From the NCBI GenBank assembly GCA_947493575.1, contig CANLRQ010000001.1:124001-188000 (forward strand): 64,000 nt of DNA, written 5' to 3'. The notes under the pieces were generated by a model, which made no database searches, was not told the DNA's origin, and saw only the letters and a list, made by a program, of their open reading frames with translations. A program made the translations under genes and the position numbers. The DNA is from an uncultured Marinomonas sp. GTDB lineage: Bacteria > Pseudomonadota > Gammaproteobacteria > Pseudomonadales > Marinomonadaceae. Below are positions 9,268-17,988 of the stretch, piece by piece (within the stretch, counting starts at the first letter, position 1; each line of letters starts with the position of its first letter).

Positions 9268-9813
9268 TTATTTATTCGTTGATGATTCGGCTAAAGACTC
9301 AGACACTTTTTCTGACGAAAATAAGTCAACTAGATTTACAAGAAATAATTCAAGATAAATCAGCATCATCGCACCAAATCCAATCGGCATAGCAGTATAA
9401 GACCAGGCTTTTGTAACAGGTAACGACGTCGCTAAAATGCGATTGCCTTTCACGGCAAAGTCATAACTTTTATCAAAGGCAATAAAAAGCACTATTCCGA
9501 TCAATCCATATAGAATCAACTGTAATAATGTATTTAACCGCCTTGGTAAACTGCCTAAAATAATTTCTAAAGCAGCATGCTGACTCATTCGAGACACCAC
9601 AGGTAAGGTTAAAAACGTCATCCACACCATCAAATAACGGGCAAGCTCTTCCGACCATGGAAAAGAGTTATTAAGCACATAACGAAAAAACACCTGCAAT
9701 AAAATTACAAATGTCATTATGGCAACCGCAGACAAGGCCAAATATTTAAACAGCCAAATCATGGCTTTATTAAATGTACTTAACCCTGATATTATTTTTA
9801 TCATCCAAGGCAT
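9268..9813 (-). CDS. dctQ: TRAP transporter small permease DctQ
   Basis: A 181-residue protein with four predicted membrane helices. It carries the DctQ signature FVILLQVFFRYVLNNSFPWSEELARYLMVWMTFL and later YTAMPIGFGAMMLIYLELFLV. DctQ forms the membrane complex with DctM, encoded 14 bases downstream. The first 15 residues before the first helix are ordinary. It is the first gene of the dctQM unit, with its promoter in the 680-base gap upstream. Confidence 0.9.
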   Translation of the reverse strand: MPWMIKIISGLSTFNKAMIWLFKYLALSAVAIMTFVILLQVFFRYVLNNSFPWSEELARYLMVWMTFLTLPVVSRMSQHAALEIILGSLPRRLNTLLQLILYGLIGIVLFIAFDKSYDFAVKGNRILATSLPVTKAWSYTAMPIGFGAMMLIYLELFLVNLVDLFSSEKVSESLAESSTNK

Positions 9814-10491
9814 TCACAAACCCTCATTTATTCATATATCAATCATGACGAATGGTAATAAGTTTACCCTTCATTTTAATATAAGCCCAACATTAACTTA
9901 GCACAGACTAAGTTTAAATTTACCTAGCGCAAACCAAATCCGATTAACATGCACCAACCCCTTCACACTCTGTCTATTATTATATACATCAAAAGAAAAA
10001 TACGTGTTCTTACATTCATAAAATCACTTTTTGATGGGAAAAAATCGCAGGAAATGAGCCAAAGAAGATGCTATCAGATCGGTATATAATACTTTGAGTA
10101 CGATGAACCATTGAGAGTGAATCACCATTACCCATCAAAGAATGGAAATGCCATGTACCATAAAAACAGCCAGACATGATGCGCGGTATCCTAAAATTTT
10201 GTTATTGTTATCACAACCACACTATAAGCCATGTATCTTTTCATTGATCTACAGCAAGGTTTTCAAATCTTATATAAGACATAAGATAATTACAAGTTGT
10301 TATATGTTAATCCAGTTTTTTCTTTCCGCTTGCAAACACTGAAAAACACTTTAGTTAAGGAAGGCGAGAACAAGAATATATAACTTATGATCCATTTCTT
10401 CCTTTTTTTCGTATTCAGTAAAACTATTGTGAAAAAACTCTGTCATAGATAGTCTGCTGATTATTTCATTCATTTTGAGTTCGATGCTGAT
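9814..10491. other. Intergenic region, divergent promoters, fragment of a family B repeat end
   Basis: No credible gene in 678 bases. Open frames at 9719 and 10142 have no ribosome site or similarity. At about 10357-10374 AAGGAAGGCGAGAACAAG matches one terminus of the family B element only, so it looks like a solo end or a decayed copy. The region should hold promoters for dctQM (-) and the 10492 gene (+). Confidence 0.5.
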
Positions 10492-11559
10492 ATGAAAAAA
10501 AGTGCTTTAAGTTTACTCACGAAAAGGGATATTTCCGCTCATGAAGCATTAGGGGAATATTGTCTCATTTCTGCCCCGACGGTAAGTTTGCCAAACGGAC
10601 AAACCTGTGTTCCTCAACACTTCTATGGCTATAATCATACCCTAGAAAGTGTTGAATCCATTTTGGATAAAATCCAATTCTCAAAACACTATCCCATTTT
10701 TTGTGCCGAAGATGACCAAGGGTTGTTTATTCAAGTAGGTATTATCGGGCGTGAGAACTACCAGAAGAAGAAAGTAGACCGTGCCAGTAAAATTGTTTAC
10801 GGACGTAAGTGGCGAGTGGAGCTAAACCTTCCTACCTCCGAAATTATTCAAACTGCTTTTCTTGCTATTCAAAAAGCACGTGAGCATGAGATTAGAGAGC
10901 TAGTCACACTACGATCAATTGAGTCAAATAAAGTAAGTACGCCTTTTAATAGCCACCATGATCTTCCATTAATGGCACAATCGTACGATTTATTTGAAGC
11001 ACAAGAGATCGAATTAGAACCCTTTTCGGTAGATTATGTGCAAACCGCATTGGATTTATTACGTTTTGATCAGACTCAAATTGCCTGTCTTGACGTAACC
11101 AGACGGCATAATGGACAAACGTTAATTGATCTTGTTTTTACCTGTGCCGAAGAACATCAAACACCCGACTTTGCAGAGCTTCATGGGGTTGAATGCACAT
11201 TGATACTCAAACAAGAAACAACGAATGAGCTATTTTATAAACTCATGGATTCATTAATCGAACTCAGTAATCAATATGTTGAGGAGCATTTTACCTTTAA
11301 CAATTTCCCACGTTTTAGCCGCAAAAACTGTATCCAAGCAATAGGAGATTTCTCAATCAATACCCGTCTAATTAATGACAGCCAATTAGATGAACAAGGG
11401 AAGAAACTCATCAGTGAACATAATTGTTCTGTGGATGCAACACGTGCCCCCACTATTCGTTTAGAAAAGCAAAAACAACGCCTCTCGCAAAATTTTGGAG
11501 ATTATCAGTTACTTGAGGGCTTTCTACCTGAGGGTGTAACAATTAGCAATGAAAACTAA
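10492..11559 (+). CDS. Hypothetical protein, 355 residues, family not recognised
   Basis: I do not recognise the family. The protein is soluble and of even composition, with no signal peptide or membrane segment. Visible blocks are EYCLISAPTVSLPNGQTCVPQHFYGYNHTLESVESILDKIQF near the start, YGRKWRVELNLPTSEIIQTAFLAIQKAREHEIRELVTLRS in the middle, and ACLDVTRRHNGQTLIDLVFTCAEEH. The start ATG lacks a strong Shine-Dalgarno but no better start lies nearby. The coding pattern is clean over 1068 bases, so I believe it is real. Its TAA stop is part of the CTAA duplicated by a family B insertion immediately downstream. Confidence 0.75.
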   Translation: MKKSALSLLTKRDISAHEALGEYCLISAPTVSLPNGQTCVPQHFYGYNHTLESVESILDKIQFSKHYPIFCAEDDQGLFIQVGIIGRENYQKKKVDRASKIVYGRKWRVELNLPTSEIIQTAFLAIQKAREHEIRELVTLRSIESNKVSTPFNSHHDLPLMAQSYDLFEAQEIELEPFSVDYVQTALDLLRFDQTQIACLDVTRRHNGQTLIDLVFTCAEEHQTPDFAELHGVECTLILKQETTNELFYKLMDSLIELSNQYVEEHFTFNNFPRFSRKNCIQAIGDFSINTRLINDSQLDEQGKKLISEHNCSVDATRAPTIRLEKQKQRLSQNFGDYQLLEGFLPEGVTISNEN

Positions 11560-11619
11560 GGAAGATGCGAATAGCAGGTTTTTATCCACATCCTGAGGGA
11601 GGGCTTGTTCGCGCCTTCC
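11560..11619. mobile_element. Miniature inverted-repeat element, family B, copy 2 (60 bp, target duplication CTAA)
   Basis: The termini are GGAAGATGCGAATAGCAGG and, inverted, GGAAGGCGCGAACAAGCCC. CTAA flanks both sides (11556-11559 and 11620-11623), the four-base YTAR duplication of IS5-type transposition. The interior contains TTATCCACA at 11582-11590. The left CTAA supplies the stop codon of the upstream gene. Confidence 0.85.
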
Positions 11620-11640
11620 CTAACCTTTTGCTTTGAAACT

Positions 11641-11682
11641 GATACCACTTACCTGATACCACTTACCTGATACCACCTGCTA
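11641..11682. repeat. Short tandem repeat, 14-bp unit, three copies
   Basis: The unit GATACCACTTACCT occurs twice exactly and a third time as GATACCACCTGCTA-like, directly after the family B element. It lies between the hypothetical gene and yheV in non-coding DNA. Confidence 0.85.
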
Positions 11683-11717
11683 CTAAGCACGTAACCTGTG
11701 ACAACCATTTAATCCAT

Positions 11718-11975
11718 TCAGTGCTTTGTCATACCCGGGTTTGGAATGAATTGAATGACACTCTCTTCCGTATCCGGTTTCGCGACGTGAGGTTGATTTA
11801 CCCGCGTTGGCACTTCTACAGGCTGCTCTTGAATAACAGTGGACTGTTCATCCGTATAGCCACATTCCACACATTCGCGGTACTGCTTTTCTTCATCGTC
11901 ACTACGCCAAGCACGAATCTTATCCATACCACTACAACGTGGACATATGGCACCGGCAATAAAGCGCTTTATCAT
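11718..11975 (-). CDS. YheV-family zinc-ribbon protein
   Basis: An 85-residue protein beginning MIKRFIAGAICPRCSGMDKIRAWRSDDEEKQYRECVECGYTDEQ. Two CxxC pairs (CPRC and CVEC) form a zinc ribbon, as in the small YheV-like family found beside prlC in other gammaproteobacteria. The function is not established. The ATG at 11975 follows AGAGG; the longer reading from 12029 adds residues with no similarity. It lies downstream of prlC on the same strand with a 140-base gap. Confidence 0.8.
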   Translation of the reverse strand: MIKRFIAGAICPRCSGMDKIRAWRSDDEEKQYRECVECGYTDEQSTVIQEQPVEVPTRVNQPHVAKPDTEESVIQFIPNPGMTKH

Positions 11976-12115
11976 GGACTGGCCTCTTTTGATCAATATA
12001 TTCAATTTAGCAAATAGAGTCATGAGCAATCACAACTCTGTTCATAGGTTTAACAACCCTATTCATCGCTTTCACAACTGTGGGTTGAAGTCTTACTAAT
12101 TGAGCTTCCTTCAAA

Positions 12116-14149
12116 TTAAGCCGCAATCCCACTATGACGCAATAATGCATCAGTAGAAGGAGCACGTCCACGAAATGCAGCAAACAATTCCGCAGCAGAT
12201 CGAGAACCACCATTTGCCAGTACAGTATCACGGAACAAAGCCCCAGTTTCTTTATTGAATATACCCTCTTCTTCAAAACGAGAAAACGCATCCGCCGATA
12301 GAACTTCCGCCCATTTATAGCTGTAATAGCCTGCGGCATAACCACCAGCAAAAATATGAGAGAAGCTGTTTTGAAAACGATTAAAAGAAGGTGGTCTAAA
12401 TACGGAAACTTCCTGACGAACTTCGTCAATCAAACCCTGAACGGAAAGACTTGCTGAATATTCTTTGTGCAAACGGAAATCGAATAATGAAAACTCTAAC
12501 TGACGCATCAACTGCATACCGGCTTGGAAGTTTTTCGCTGCAAGCATCTTATCTAATAAATCCTGCGGTAATGTCTCACCTGTTTCGTGATGGCCAGCAA
12601 TATACGCCAGTGCTTCAGGCTCATAGCACCAGTTTTCCATAAACTGACTCGGTAGCTCTACCGCATCCCAAGCAACACCGTTAATTCCAGAGACAGCGGC
12701 AACCTCTACTTGAGTCAACATATGATGCAAACCATGGCCAAATTCATGGAATAACGTTGTGACTTCATCATGAGTTAATAAAGCAGGTTGATCACCAATT
12801 GGTGGCGTAAAGTTACACACCAAATACGCAACCGGTAACTGCAATTGCCCATCACTTAATCGGCGGCGTACACGGCATTCATCCATCCATGCTCCGCCAC
12901 GTTTTGCTTCTCTTGCATAAGGGTCTAAATAGAAACAAGAAATATCAGTACCGTCTTTGCTAATAGTGAAAAGTTGCAAGTCTTTGTGATACGAATCAAA
13001 TTCAGTCTCTTCACGAATCTCGATACCAAATAACGTCTGCGCTACATGAAATAAACCCGATAAGGTTTTATTAATAGGAAAATAGGGACGCAATGCTTCT
13101 TGAGAGATAGAAAACTTATGTTCTCTTAATTTTTCTGCATAATAGCCAATATCCCAAGAGTTTAATTCAGTAACCCCGAACTCAGCTTTCACAAAGTCTT
13201 GAATCTGTTGTAAATCTTGTTCCGCAGCAGGTTTACCTTTTACAGCAAGGTCGTTCAAAAACTCAATAACTTGGTCACCATTCTCCGCCATTTTTGTTGC
13301 CACAGACAAAGCTGCATAATCAGAGAAGCCCAATAGTTCAGCCATTTCATGACGTAACACTAAGATCTCATCAATTAACGGCGCATTGTCATACTCGCTG
13401 CCTGTTGGCGCATTCGCAGATGCACGGGTTGCAAACGCAGTATAAAGTTCTTCTCTTAGCGCTTGGTTATCCGCATAATTTAGTACTGGCATGTAAGAAG
13501 GGAAATCTAAGGTAAATAACCAACCTTCTTGTTCTTTTGCTGCTGCCATTTGTTTCGCCTGCGCCAAGGCCGATTCAGGTAAACCAGACAATTCAGATTC
13601 ATCTGTAACCAATTTACTCCATGCTTGAGTTGCATCAAGTACATGTTCACCAAACGCACTGCTTAACTCAGATAAACGCTGACTAATTTCACCGTAACGT
13701 TCTTTTTCAGCACCTTCTAACGCGACACCAGATAACTCAAAACCACGTACTTCTTGCACTAACGCTTCTGTTTGCGCTTGCGTATAGCCTGCACTTTCAG
13801 CCTGACTTAATAATGTTTTATACCCTTGATACAAACCATGGTTTTGTCCGATCTCAGTATAATACTGAGTCAATTTCGGCAGACATGCATTATATGCATC
13901 TCGTAATTCAGGGCTGTTTTTAACCGAATTTAAGTGACTGATAGGTGACCAAAACACACCTAACTCATCGTTAATTTGATCAAGCGGCAGAACAAAGTTT
14001 TCCCATGTAAGCGCTGCCTCTTGGGCAACACAGTCAGCCATAACTTTGCGATTGTTATCAAGTAGTGTAGTTAAATCCGCTTCAATGCTATTCACATCGA
14101 TTGCAGAAAATTGAGGAAGGGAAGTCGCATCCCATACTGACGTTGACAT
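12116..14149 (-). CDS. prlC: Oligopeptidase A (M3 metallopeptidase)
   Basis: A 677-residue cytoplasmic zinc peptidase, the usual length for PrlC/OpdA. It degrades short peptides, including signal-peptide remnants. The zinc motif is in TLFHEFGHGLHHML (HEFGH) with the third ligand in VAWDAVELPSQFMENW. The C-terminal RNSFSHIFAGGYAAGYYSYKWAEVLSADAFSRFEEEGIFN block is the conserved substrate-binding tyrosine region. It is followed on the same strand by the YheV-like gene, a common pairing. Confidence 0.96.
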   Translation of the reverse strand: MSTSVWDATSLPQFSAIDVNSIEADLTTLLDNNRKVMADCVAQEAALTWENFVLPLDQINDELGVFWSPISHLNSVKNSPELRDAYNACLPKLTQYYTEIGQNHGLYQGYKTLLSQAESAGYTQAQTEALVQEVRGFELSGVALEGAEKERYGEISQRLSELSSAFGEHVLDATQAWSKLVTDESELSGLPESALAQAKQMAAAKEQEGWLFTLDFPSYMPVLNYADNQALREELYTAFATRASANAPTGSEYDNAPLIDEILVLRHEMAELLGFSDYAALSVATKMAENGDQVIEFLNDLAVKGKPAAEQDLQQIQDFVKAEFGVTELNSWDIGYYAEKLREHKFSISQEALRPYFPINKTLSGLFHVAQTLFGIEIREETEFDSYHKDLQLFTISKDGTDISCFYLDPYAREAKRGGAWMDECRVRRRLSDGQLQLPVAYLVCNFTPPIGDQPALLTHDEVTTLFHEFGHGLHHMLTQVEVAAVSGINGVAWDAVELPSQFMENWCYEPEALAYIAGHHETGETLPQDLLDKMLAAKNFQAGMQLMRQLEFSLFDFRLHKEYSASLSVQGLIDEVRQEVSVFRPPSFNRFQNSFSHIFAGGYAAGYYSYKWAEVLSADAFSRFEEEGIFNKETGALFRDTVLANGGSRSAAELFAAFRGRAPSTDALLRHSGIAA

Positions 14150-14259
14150 AACATGGTATCCTTCAAAATAATAAAATAGGGCATTGCCTGTATATACTCT
14201 TAATGGGTAAGGTTTACTCTATTTTCAACACCTTTGAAGAGTATTTATGGAGACATGCT

Positions 14260-14805
14260 ATGACAATAAAATCGTTTCGTGGTCACACCCCTATATTAAA
14301 CGAGCGAGTTTGGGTCGATGAGTCCGCAGTGTTGATTGGTGATATCGAGATTGGAGAGGACAGTTCCGTTTGGCCTTTGGTTTCAATTCGCGGTGACATG
14401 CATAAGATACGCATCGGCAAACGAACCAGTATTCAAGACAATACCTGTCTACATATCACCCATGCCAGCGATTATAATCCAGATGGATATCCATTAATTA
14501 TTGGGGATGACGTAACGGTCGGTCACATGGCAATGCTACACGGCTGTACTGTACATAACCAAGTCCTAATTGGCATGGGCACAACCATTTTGGACGGCGC
14601 CATTATTGAAAGTAAAGTTGTCATTGGTGCAGGCTCTTTAGTCCCACCGGGGAAACGCTTAGAATCAGGCTTTTTATATATGGGATCACCCGCAAAAGCT
14701 GTAAGGCCCTTGAAACAATCAGAATTAGACTATTTCCAATACGCGGGTCTAAATTACGTAAAACTGAAAGATGAGTATCTCGCAGAGCAACAGACTCAAT
14801 CATAA
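14260..14805 (+). CDS. Gamma-class carbonic anhydrase family protein (YrdA-like)
   Basis: A 181-residue left-handed beta-helix protein with hexapeptide repeats (VLIGDIEIGEDSSVWPLVSIRGDMHKIRIGKRTSIQDNTCLH). The three zinc histidines fit the pattern in CLHITHA and DVTVGHMAMLHGCTV. Family members bind Zn or Fe; some have carbonic anhydrase activity and others, like E. coli YrdA, have no clear role. I start at 14260, where GGAG stands 7 bases upstream; an in-frame ATG at 14203 would add 19 residues without similarity. It is divergent from prlC. Confidence 0.9.
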   Translation: MTIKSFRGHTPILNERVWVDESAVLIGDIEIGEDSSVWPLVSIRGDMHKIRIGKRTSIQDNTCLHITHASDYNPDGYPLIIGDDVTVGHMAMLHGCTVHNQVLIGMGTTILDGAIIESKVVIGAGSLVPPGKRLESGFLYMGSPAKAVRPLKQSELDYFQYAGLNYVKLKDEYLAEQQTQS

Positions 14806-14826
14806 GCTAGCCTTACCACTGCACTC

Positions 14827-14857
14827 ATACCCTTCTTCTTTACTAGAAGGGTATTTA
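14827..14857 (+). terminator. Terminator after the gamma-carbonic anhydrase gene
   Basis: The stem ATACCCTTCT / AGAAGGGTAT with an eight-base loop, followed by TTATTAA. It lies 20 bases after the gene and faces znuB, so it may act in both directions. Confidence 0.65.
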
Positions 14858-14889
14858 TTAAGGGACAGTTAAGGACGGTGATTGTTGCC

Positions 14890-15681
14890 TTACACTCGAT
14901 TAAACTTAGGCAAGCTGTAAATAAAAAGAAATAATAAAGCGGCGCAAACTACCACACTAGGGCCTGCTGGGGTATCCCATTGATAAGATGCCCAAAGCCC
15001 ACTCCCGACCGAAACACAACCAATCAAACTGGCCATGGTTGCCATTTGAACAGGGGAGTTAGATACTCGCCTAGCCGTTGCTGCCGGAATAATCATCAAG
15101 GAAGTAATCAATAAGACACCCACGATTTTCATGGCTACAGCAATCACCAAGGCCACCAACAGCATCAACAAGAGTCGAATCGCTTCAACAGGATAACCTT
15201 CAACTTTCGCTAACTCTTCATTGACCGTCATTGCTAATAAAGGTTTCCAGAAAAGAGTTAACAGCAATAACACAACGGCCCCACCAATATAAATCCAATA
15301 CAGATCAGTGGTACTAATGGCTAATAAATCACCAAATAAATATGCCATTAAATCAATACGGATGTTATCCAAAAAGCTAACGGCTACCAGCCCTAAAGAC
15401 AAGGAAGAATGGGCCAAAATTCCCAATAAAGTGTCTGTGGCAATAATGTGCTTTTTCTGAAGCGTGACCAACACCAACGCCAGACCAACGCATAACACCA
15501 CAACAGCAAGATTTAAGTTGATATCGAACAGTAAGCCAAGAGCTACCCCTAATAGGGCAGAATGCGCTAGCGTATCGCCAAAATAAGCCATCCTACGCCA
15601 CACAACAAATGCACCTAATGGACCCGCTACCGCAGCAACACCAAGCCCGCCAAATAGCGCCCTAAATAATAAATCTAACAT
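14890..15681 (-). CDS. znuB: Zinc ABC transporter permease ZnuB
   Basis: A 263-residue membrane protein of the ABC-3 (ZnuB/MntB) family with about eight helices. Signature stretches are LFGGLGVAAVAGPLGAFVVWRRMAYFGDTLAHSALLGVALG near the start and VGVLLITSLMIIPAATARRVSNSPVQMATMASLIGCVSVGSGLWASY near the end. It forms the zinc-import channel with ZnuC, encoded 60 bases upstream. The genes zur, znuC and znuB read in one direction downstream of a NicO-type transporter and a Zur box. No periplasmic ZnuA gene is adjacent, so the receptor must be elsewhere. Confidence 0.95.
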   Translation of the reverse strand: MLDLLFRALFGGLGVAAVAGPLGAFVVWRRMAYFGDTLAHSALLGVALGLLFDINLNLAVVVLCVGLALVLVTLQKKHIIATDTLLGILAHSSLSLGLVAVSFLDNIRIDLMAYLFGDLLAISTTDLYWIYIGGAVVLLLLTLFWKPLLAMTVNEELAKVEGYPVEAIRLLLMLLVALVIAVAMKIVGVLLITSLMIIPAATARRVSNSPVQMATMASLIGCVSVGSGLWASYQWDTPAGPSVVVCAALLFLFIYSLPKFNRV

Positions 15682-15740
15682 GGTTCATAACCTTGAATAC
15701 TTACGGTGAATAGTGAATCTTGTGAGCCATTGTTTGTCAC

Positions 15741-16514
15741 TTAATGGTGACAGGTTTTATCAGGTTCGGACGATTGAGTACTCAGTACATCACCATGATC
15801 ATCATGTACATGGTCGTGTACGTGAGCATAAATAGCGATGGATTCTTCTGCACCCGGAACGCCAAAAAGAGCCTGATAGGCAGGATGCCCTGTAACATGC
15901 TGAGGTGTTCCAGAACAGCAGACATGTTGATTAATACACACCACCGTATCTGTTTTTGCCATCACAAGATGCAAATCGTGAGATACCATTAGAACCCCAC
16001 ATTGCAATTCATCTCGGATACTCGCAATTAAGCTGTACAGCTCCACTTGGCCATTTACATCCACTCCTTGCACTGGTTCATCTAACACCAGTAAATTAGG
16101 ACGATTTAACAAAGCCCTCGCCAATAGTACCCGCTGAGTTTCACCACCAGATAAGACATGTACCTGTGTTTTAGCTAACTTCTCAATCCCTACTCTGGCC
16201 AAGACTTCAGGAATGCGCTTTTTATCTACATGACGAACTAAAGCAAGAAAATTAGAGACATCCAATGGTAATGTTGGATCAATATGCAGTTTCTGTGGCA
16301 TATAACCCACCCGTGTACTTGAGTGGTTAACAACCTTGCCCGTTGTTGGTACTTGCAACCCTAATAAGGTTCGGATCAAAGTACTTTTGCCACTTCCATT
16401 AGGGCCAATTAGGGTGACAATCTCTCCTTGATGAATTGTCATATTAATTTGGTTTAATAGGACACGGTTATCAAATTCAATACCAATGTTATTAAAGGTA
16501 ATTAATGGGGTCAT
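15741..16514 (-). CDS. znuC: Zinc ABC transporter ATP-binding protein ZnuC
   Basis: A 257-residue ABC ATPase: Walker A LIGPNGSGKSTLI, signature LSGGETQRVLLARAL, Walker B LLVLDEPVQGVDVNG, switch His in VSHDLHLVM. The C-terminus is His-rich (IYAHVHDHVHDDHGDVL), as in ZnuC proteins, and may bind zinc. Its start overlaps the zur stop by four bases (16511-16514), so it is translationally coupled to the regulator. Confidence 0.95.
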   Translation of the reverse strand: MTPLITFNNIGIEFDNRVLLNQINMTIHQGEIVTLIGPNGSGKSTLIRTLLGLQVPTTGKVVNHSSTRVGYMPQKLHIDPTLPLDVSNFLALVRHVDKKRIPEVLARVGIEKLAKTQVHVLSGGETQRVLLARALLNRPNLLVLDEPVQGVDVNGQVELYSLIASIRDELQCGVLMVSHDLHLVMAKTDTVVCINQHVCCSGTPQHVTGHPAYQALFGVPGAEESIAIYAHVHDHVHDDHGDVLSTQSSEPDKTCHH

Positions 16515-17026
16515 GCGTTGCCTGCTGCTGGAGTAGAGTCTGATGATGTTTGCCCTACGGAAGGATCACTAGTTTGGCAAGCTTCACATAACCCAGTTAG
16601 TTCGATGGTTTCTGCCCGTAAGCTAAACCCATGAGATTGGGCCTTTTCTATTAATGCACTATGAATATCTTGATAATCAAATTCCATGACGTTATGGCAT
16701 TGATCACAAATCAAAAAATACCCTTTATGAGCTTTATCTGCATGAGCACAACCCAAGTAGGCATTCATGGATTCCACTTTATGGATCAAACCAGCAGAGA
16801 TTAAAAAATCCAATGCACGATAGACAGTAGGAGGGGCTGAATTAAACCCCTCTTCCGCAAGTTTTGCTAACAGTTGATACGCGCCTAAAGGTCGGTGACT
16901 CTGCCAAATTAATTCCAAAGCACGACGCCTAACCTTGGTTAATTTTTGATTCTGCTCTTTACACAATCGCTCAGCCGTCACTAAGGCAGACTCAATACAA
17001 GAATCATGGTTATGCGGTGCATTCAT
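16511..17026 (-). CDS. zur: Zinc uptake regulator Zur (Fur family)
   Basis: A 171-residue Fur-family repressor. The winged helix is at about residues 20-85 (LTKVRRRALELIWQSHRPLGAYQLLAKLAEEGFNSAPPTVYRALDFLISAGLIHKVESMNAYLGCAH). Zinc-site cysteines are in FLICDQCHNVMEFD and LCEACQTSD. I take the ATG at 17026, which overlaps the TAA of the NicO gene (TAATG); the longer frame starting at 17137 would run inside that gene. It sits within the operon it probably controls, downstream of the Zur-box palindrome at 17955-17969, giving negative autoregulation by zinc. Confidence 0.93.
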   Translation of the reverse strand: MNAPHNHDSCIESALVTAERLCKEQNQKLTKVRRRALELIWQSHRPLGAYQLLAKLAEEGFNSAPPTVYRALDFLISAGLIHKVESMNAYLGCAHADKAHKGYFLICDQCHNVMEFDYQDIHSALIEKAQSHGFSLRAETIELTGLCEACQTSDPSVGQTSSDSTPAAGNA

Positions 17027-17919
17027 TACAGTACCCTTTTTGAATAAGTAAAATATTCCATCAACATAGATGAGCTCACCGTAATCAATAGCACCGCTGC
17101 TAAACCTCCAAAGGTTTGCATTAAGCGCTCCTTCCAAACAGATGAGTGGTTGTGTGAATAAACAGATTGTCTAAACCAAACACTGATAACGGCTAACACA
17201 CTGACCGTTATTGCGGTTCCCAGAGACATAGCCAATGTTGCTAATACTCCCCAGTGAAAAATATCGGCACCTAAGGAAAAAAGCAGTACTAAGACAGCAC
17301 CTGAACAAGGTCGAATCCCGATAGCACTAATCATGCCCCACCATGATAATTGGCTTACCTTGCCATGATGATCGTGGTGGCCATGATGATCGTGATGCTC
17401 ATGGTGGTCGTGGTCGTGGTGGTCACAACAAGCAGGCTTATTACGTAGAACCCGCAATAACATCCACAATCCCATTAAGCCAATTAAAGCAAAGCTGGCC
17501 ATTTCAAAAAAACGACTAACTTGCATGGTTTTTCCGGCCAGATCAAATACATACCCTAATGCCAATACACACAAAATGGCTGTTAAACCTTGTGCCAGAG
17601 AACTAAGAGCAGTTAAACGAATACCTCGTTGAATCGTTGCATTACTGGCCAACATATAAGATGCAATCACAGCTTTACCATGACCAGGACCAACGGCATG
17701 AAACACTCCATACAAAAAACTCACACTCACGCCACCCCACAAGAGCTCGGCATTGCTGTCTTCACTCAATAAACGCATGGAGGTAACTAAGCTGCGGTGA
17801 AAGTCCAATTGCAAAGACATCATCCACTGAATAGAGGTTTGATACCAAGTAAAATCCGTTAAAACAAACCCAACGAATAACACAAAACAAACCAAACCCA
17901 TTGCTAAGAGATATTTCAT
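17026..17919 (-). CDS. NicO/RcnA-family metal transporter with a His-rich loop
   Basis: A 297-residue inner-membrane protein of the high-affinity nickel/cobalt transporter-like (NicO, COG2215) family with about six helices. Family motifs are FHAVGPGHGKAVIASYML and IGIRPCSGAVLVLLF. A cytoplasmic or periplasmic loop of about 20 residues near 166-186 consists almost entirely of His, Asp and Gly (DHHDHDHHEHHDHHG and more). Members move Ni or Co; substrate specificity varies. Here it is the first gene of an operon with zur, znuC and znuB, and a Zur-box palindrome lies in its promoter. A zinc role is therefore more likely than nickel efflux, but that is inference. Confidence 0.88.
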   Translation of the reverse strand: MKYLLAMGLVCFVLFVGFVLTDFTWYQTSIQWMMSLQLDFHRSLVTSMRLLSEDSNAELLWGGVSVSFLYGVFHAVGPGHGKAVIASYMLASNATIQRGIRLTALSSLAQGLTAILCVLALGYVFDLAGKTMQVSRFFEMASFALIGLMGLWMLLRVLRNKPACCDHHDHDHHEHHDHHGHHDHHGKVSQLSWWGMISAIGIRPCSGAVLVLLFSLGADIFHWGVLATLAMSLGTAITVSVLAVISVWFRQSVYSHNHSSVWKERLMQTFGGLAAVLLITVSSSMLMEYFTYSKRVL

Positions 17920-17954
17920 TAAACATTCTCGTTATTAGGAGTCAATACCCAGAA

Positions 17955-17969
17955 TGTTATGATATAACA
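17955..17969. promoter_or_regulatory. Zur-box palindrome upstream of the NicO-zur-znuCB operon
   Basis: TGTTATGATATAACA has perfect six-base arms (TGTTAT / ATAACA) around a three-base centre. It matches the core of the gammaproteobacterial Zur operator (GTTATANTATAAC type). It lies 36-50 bases upstream of the NicO start in a 69-base gap, where a repressor would cover the promoter. Confidence 0.8.
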
Positions 17970-17988
17970 CTATGTAACTCAACGTTTC

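Noticed and set aside
12007-12429. 140-codon minus-strand frame inside prlC
   Set aside because: Out-of-frame reading of the oligopeptidase A gene, which has all its motifs.
17381-17430. Short-period repeat as CRISPR or satellite
   Set aside because: It is the His-rich loop of the NicO coding sequence (repeated CATGATGATCGTG-like codons), not an array.
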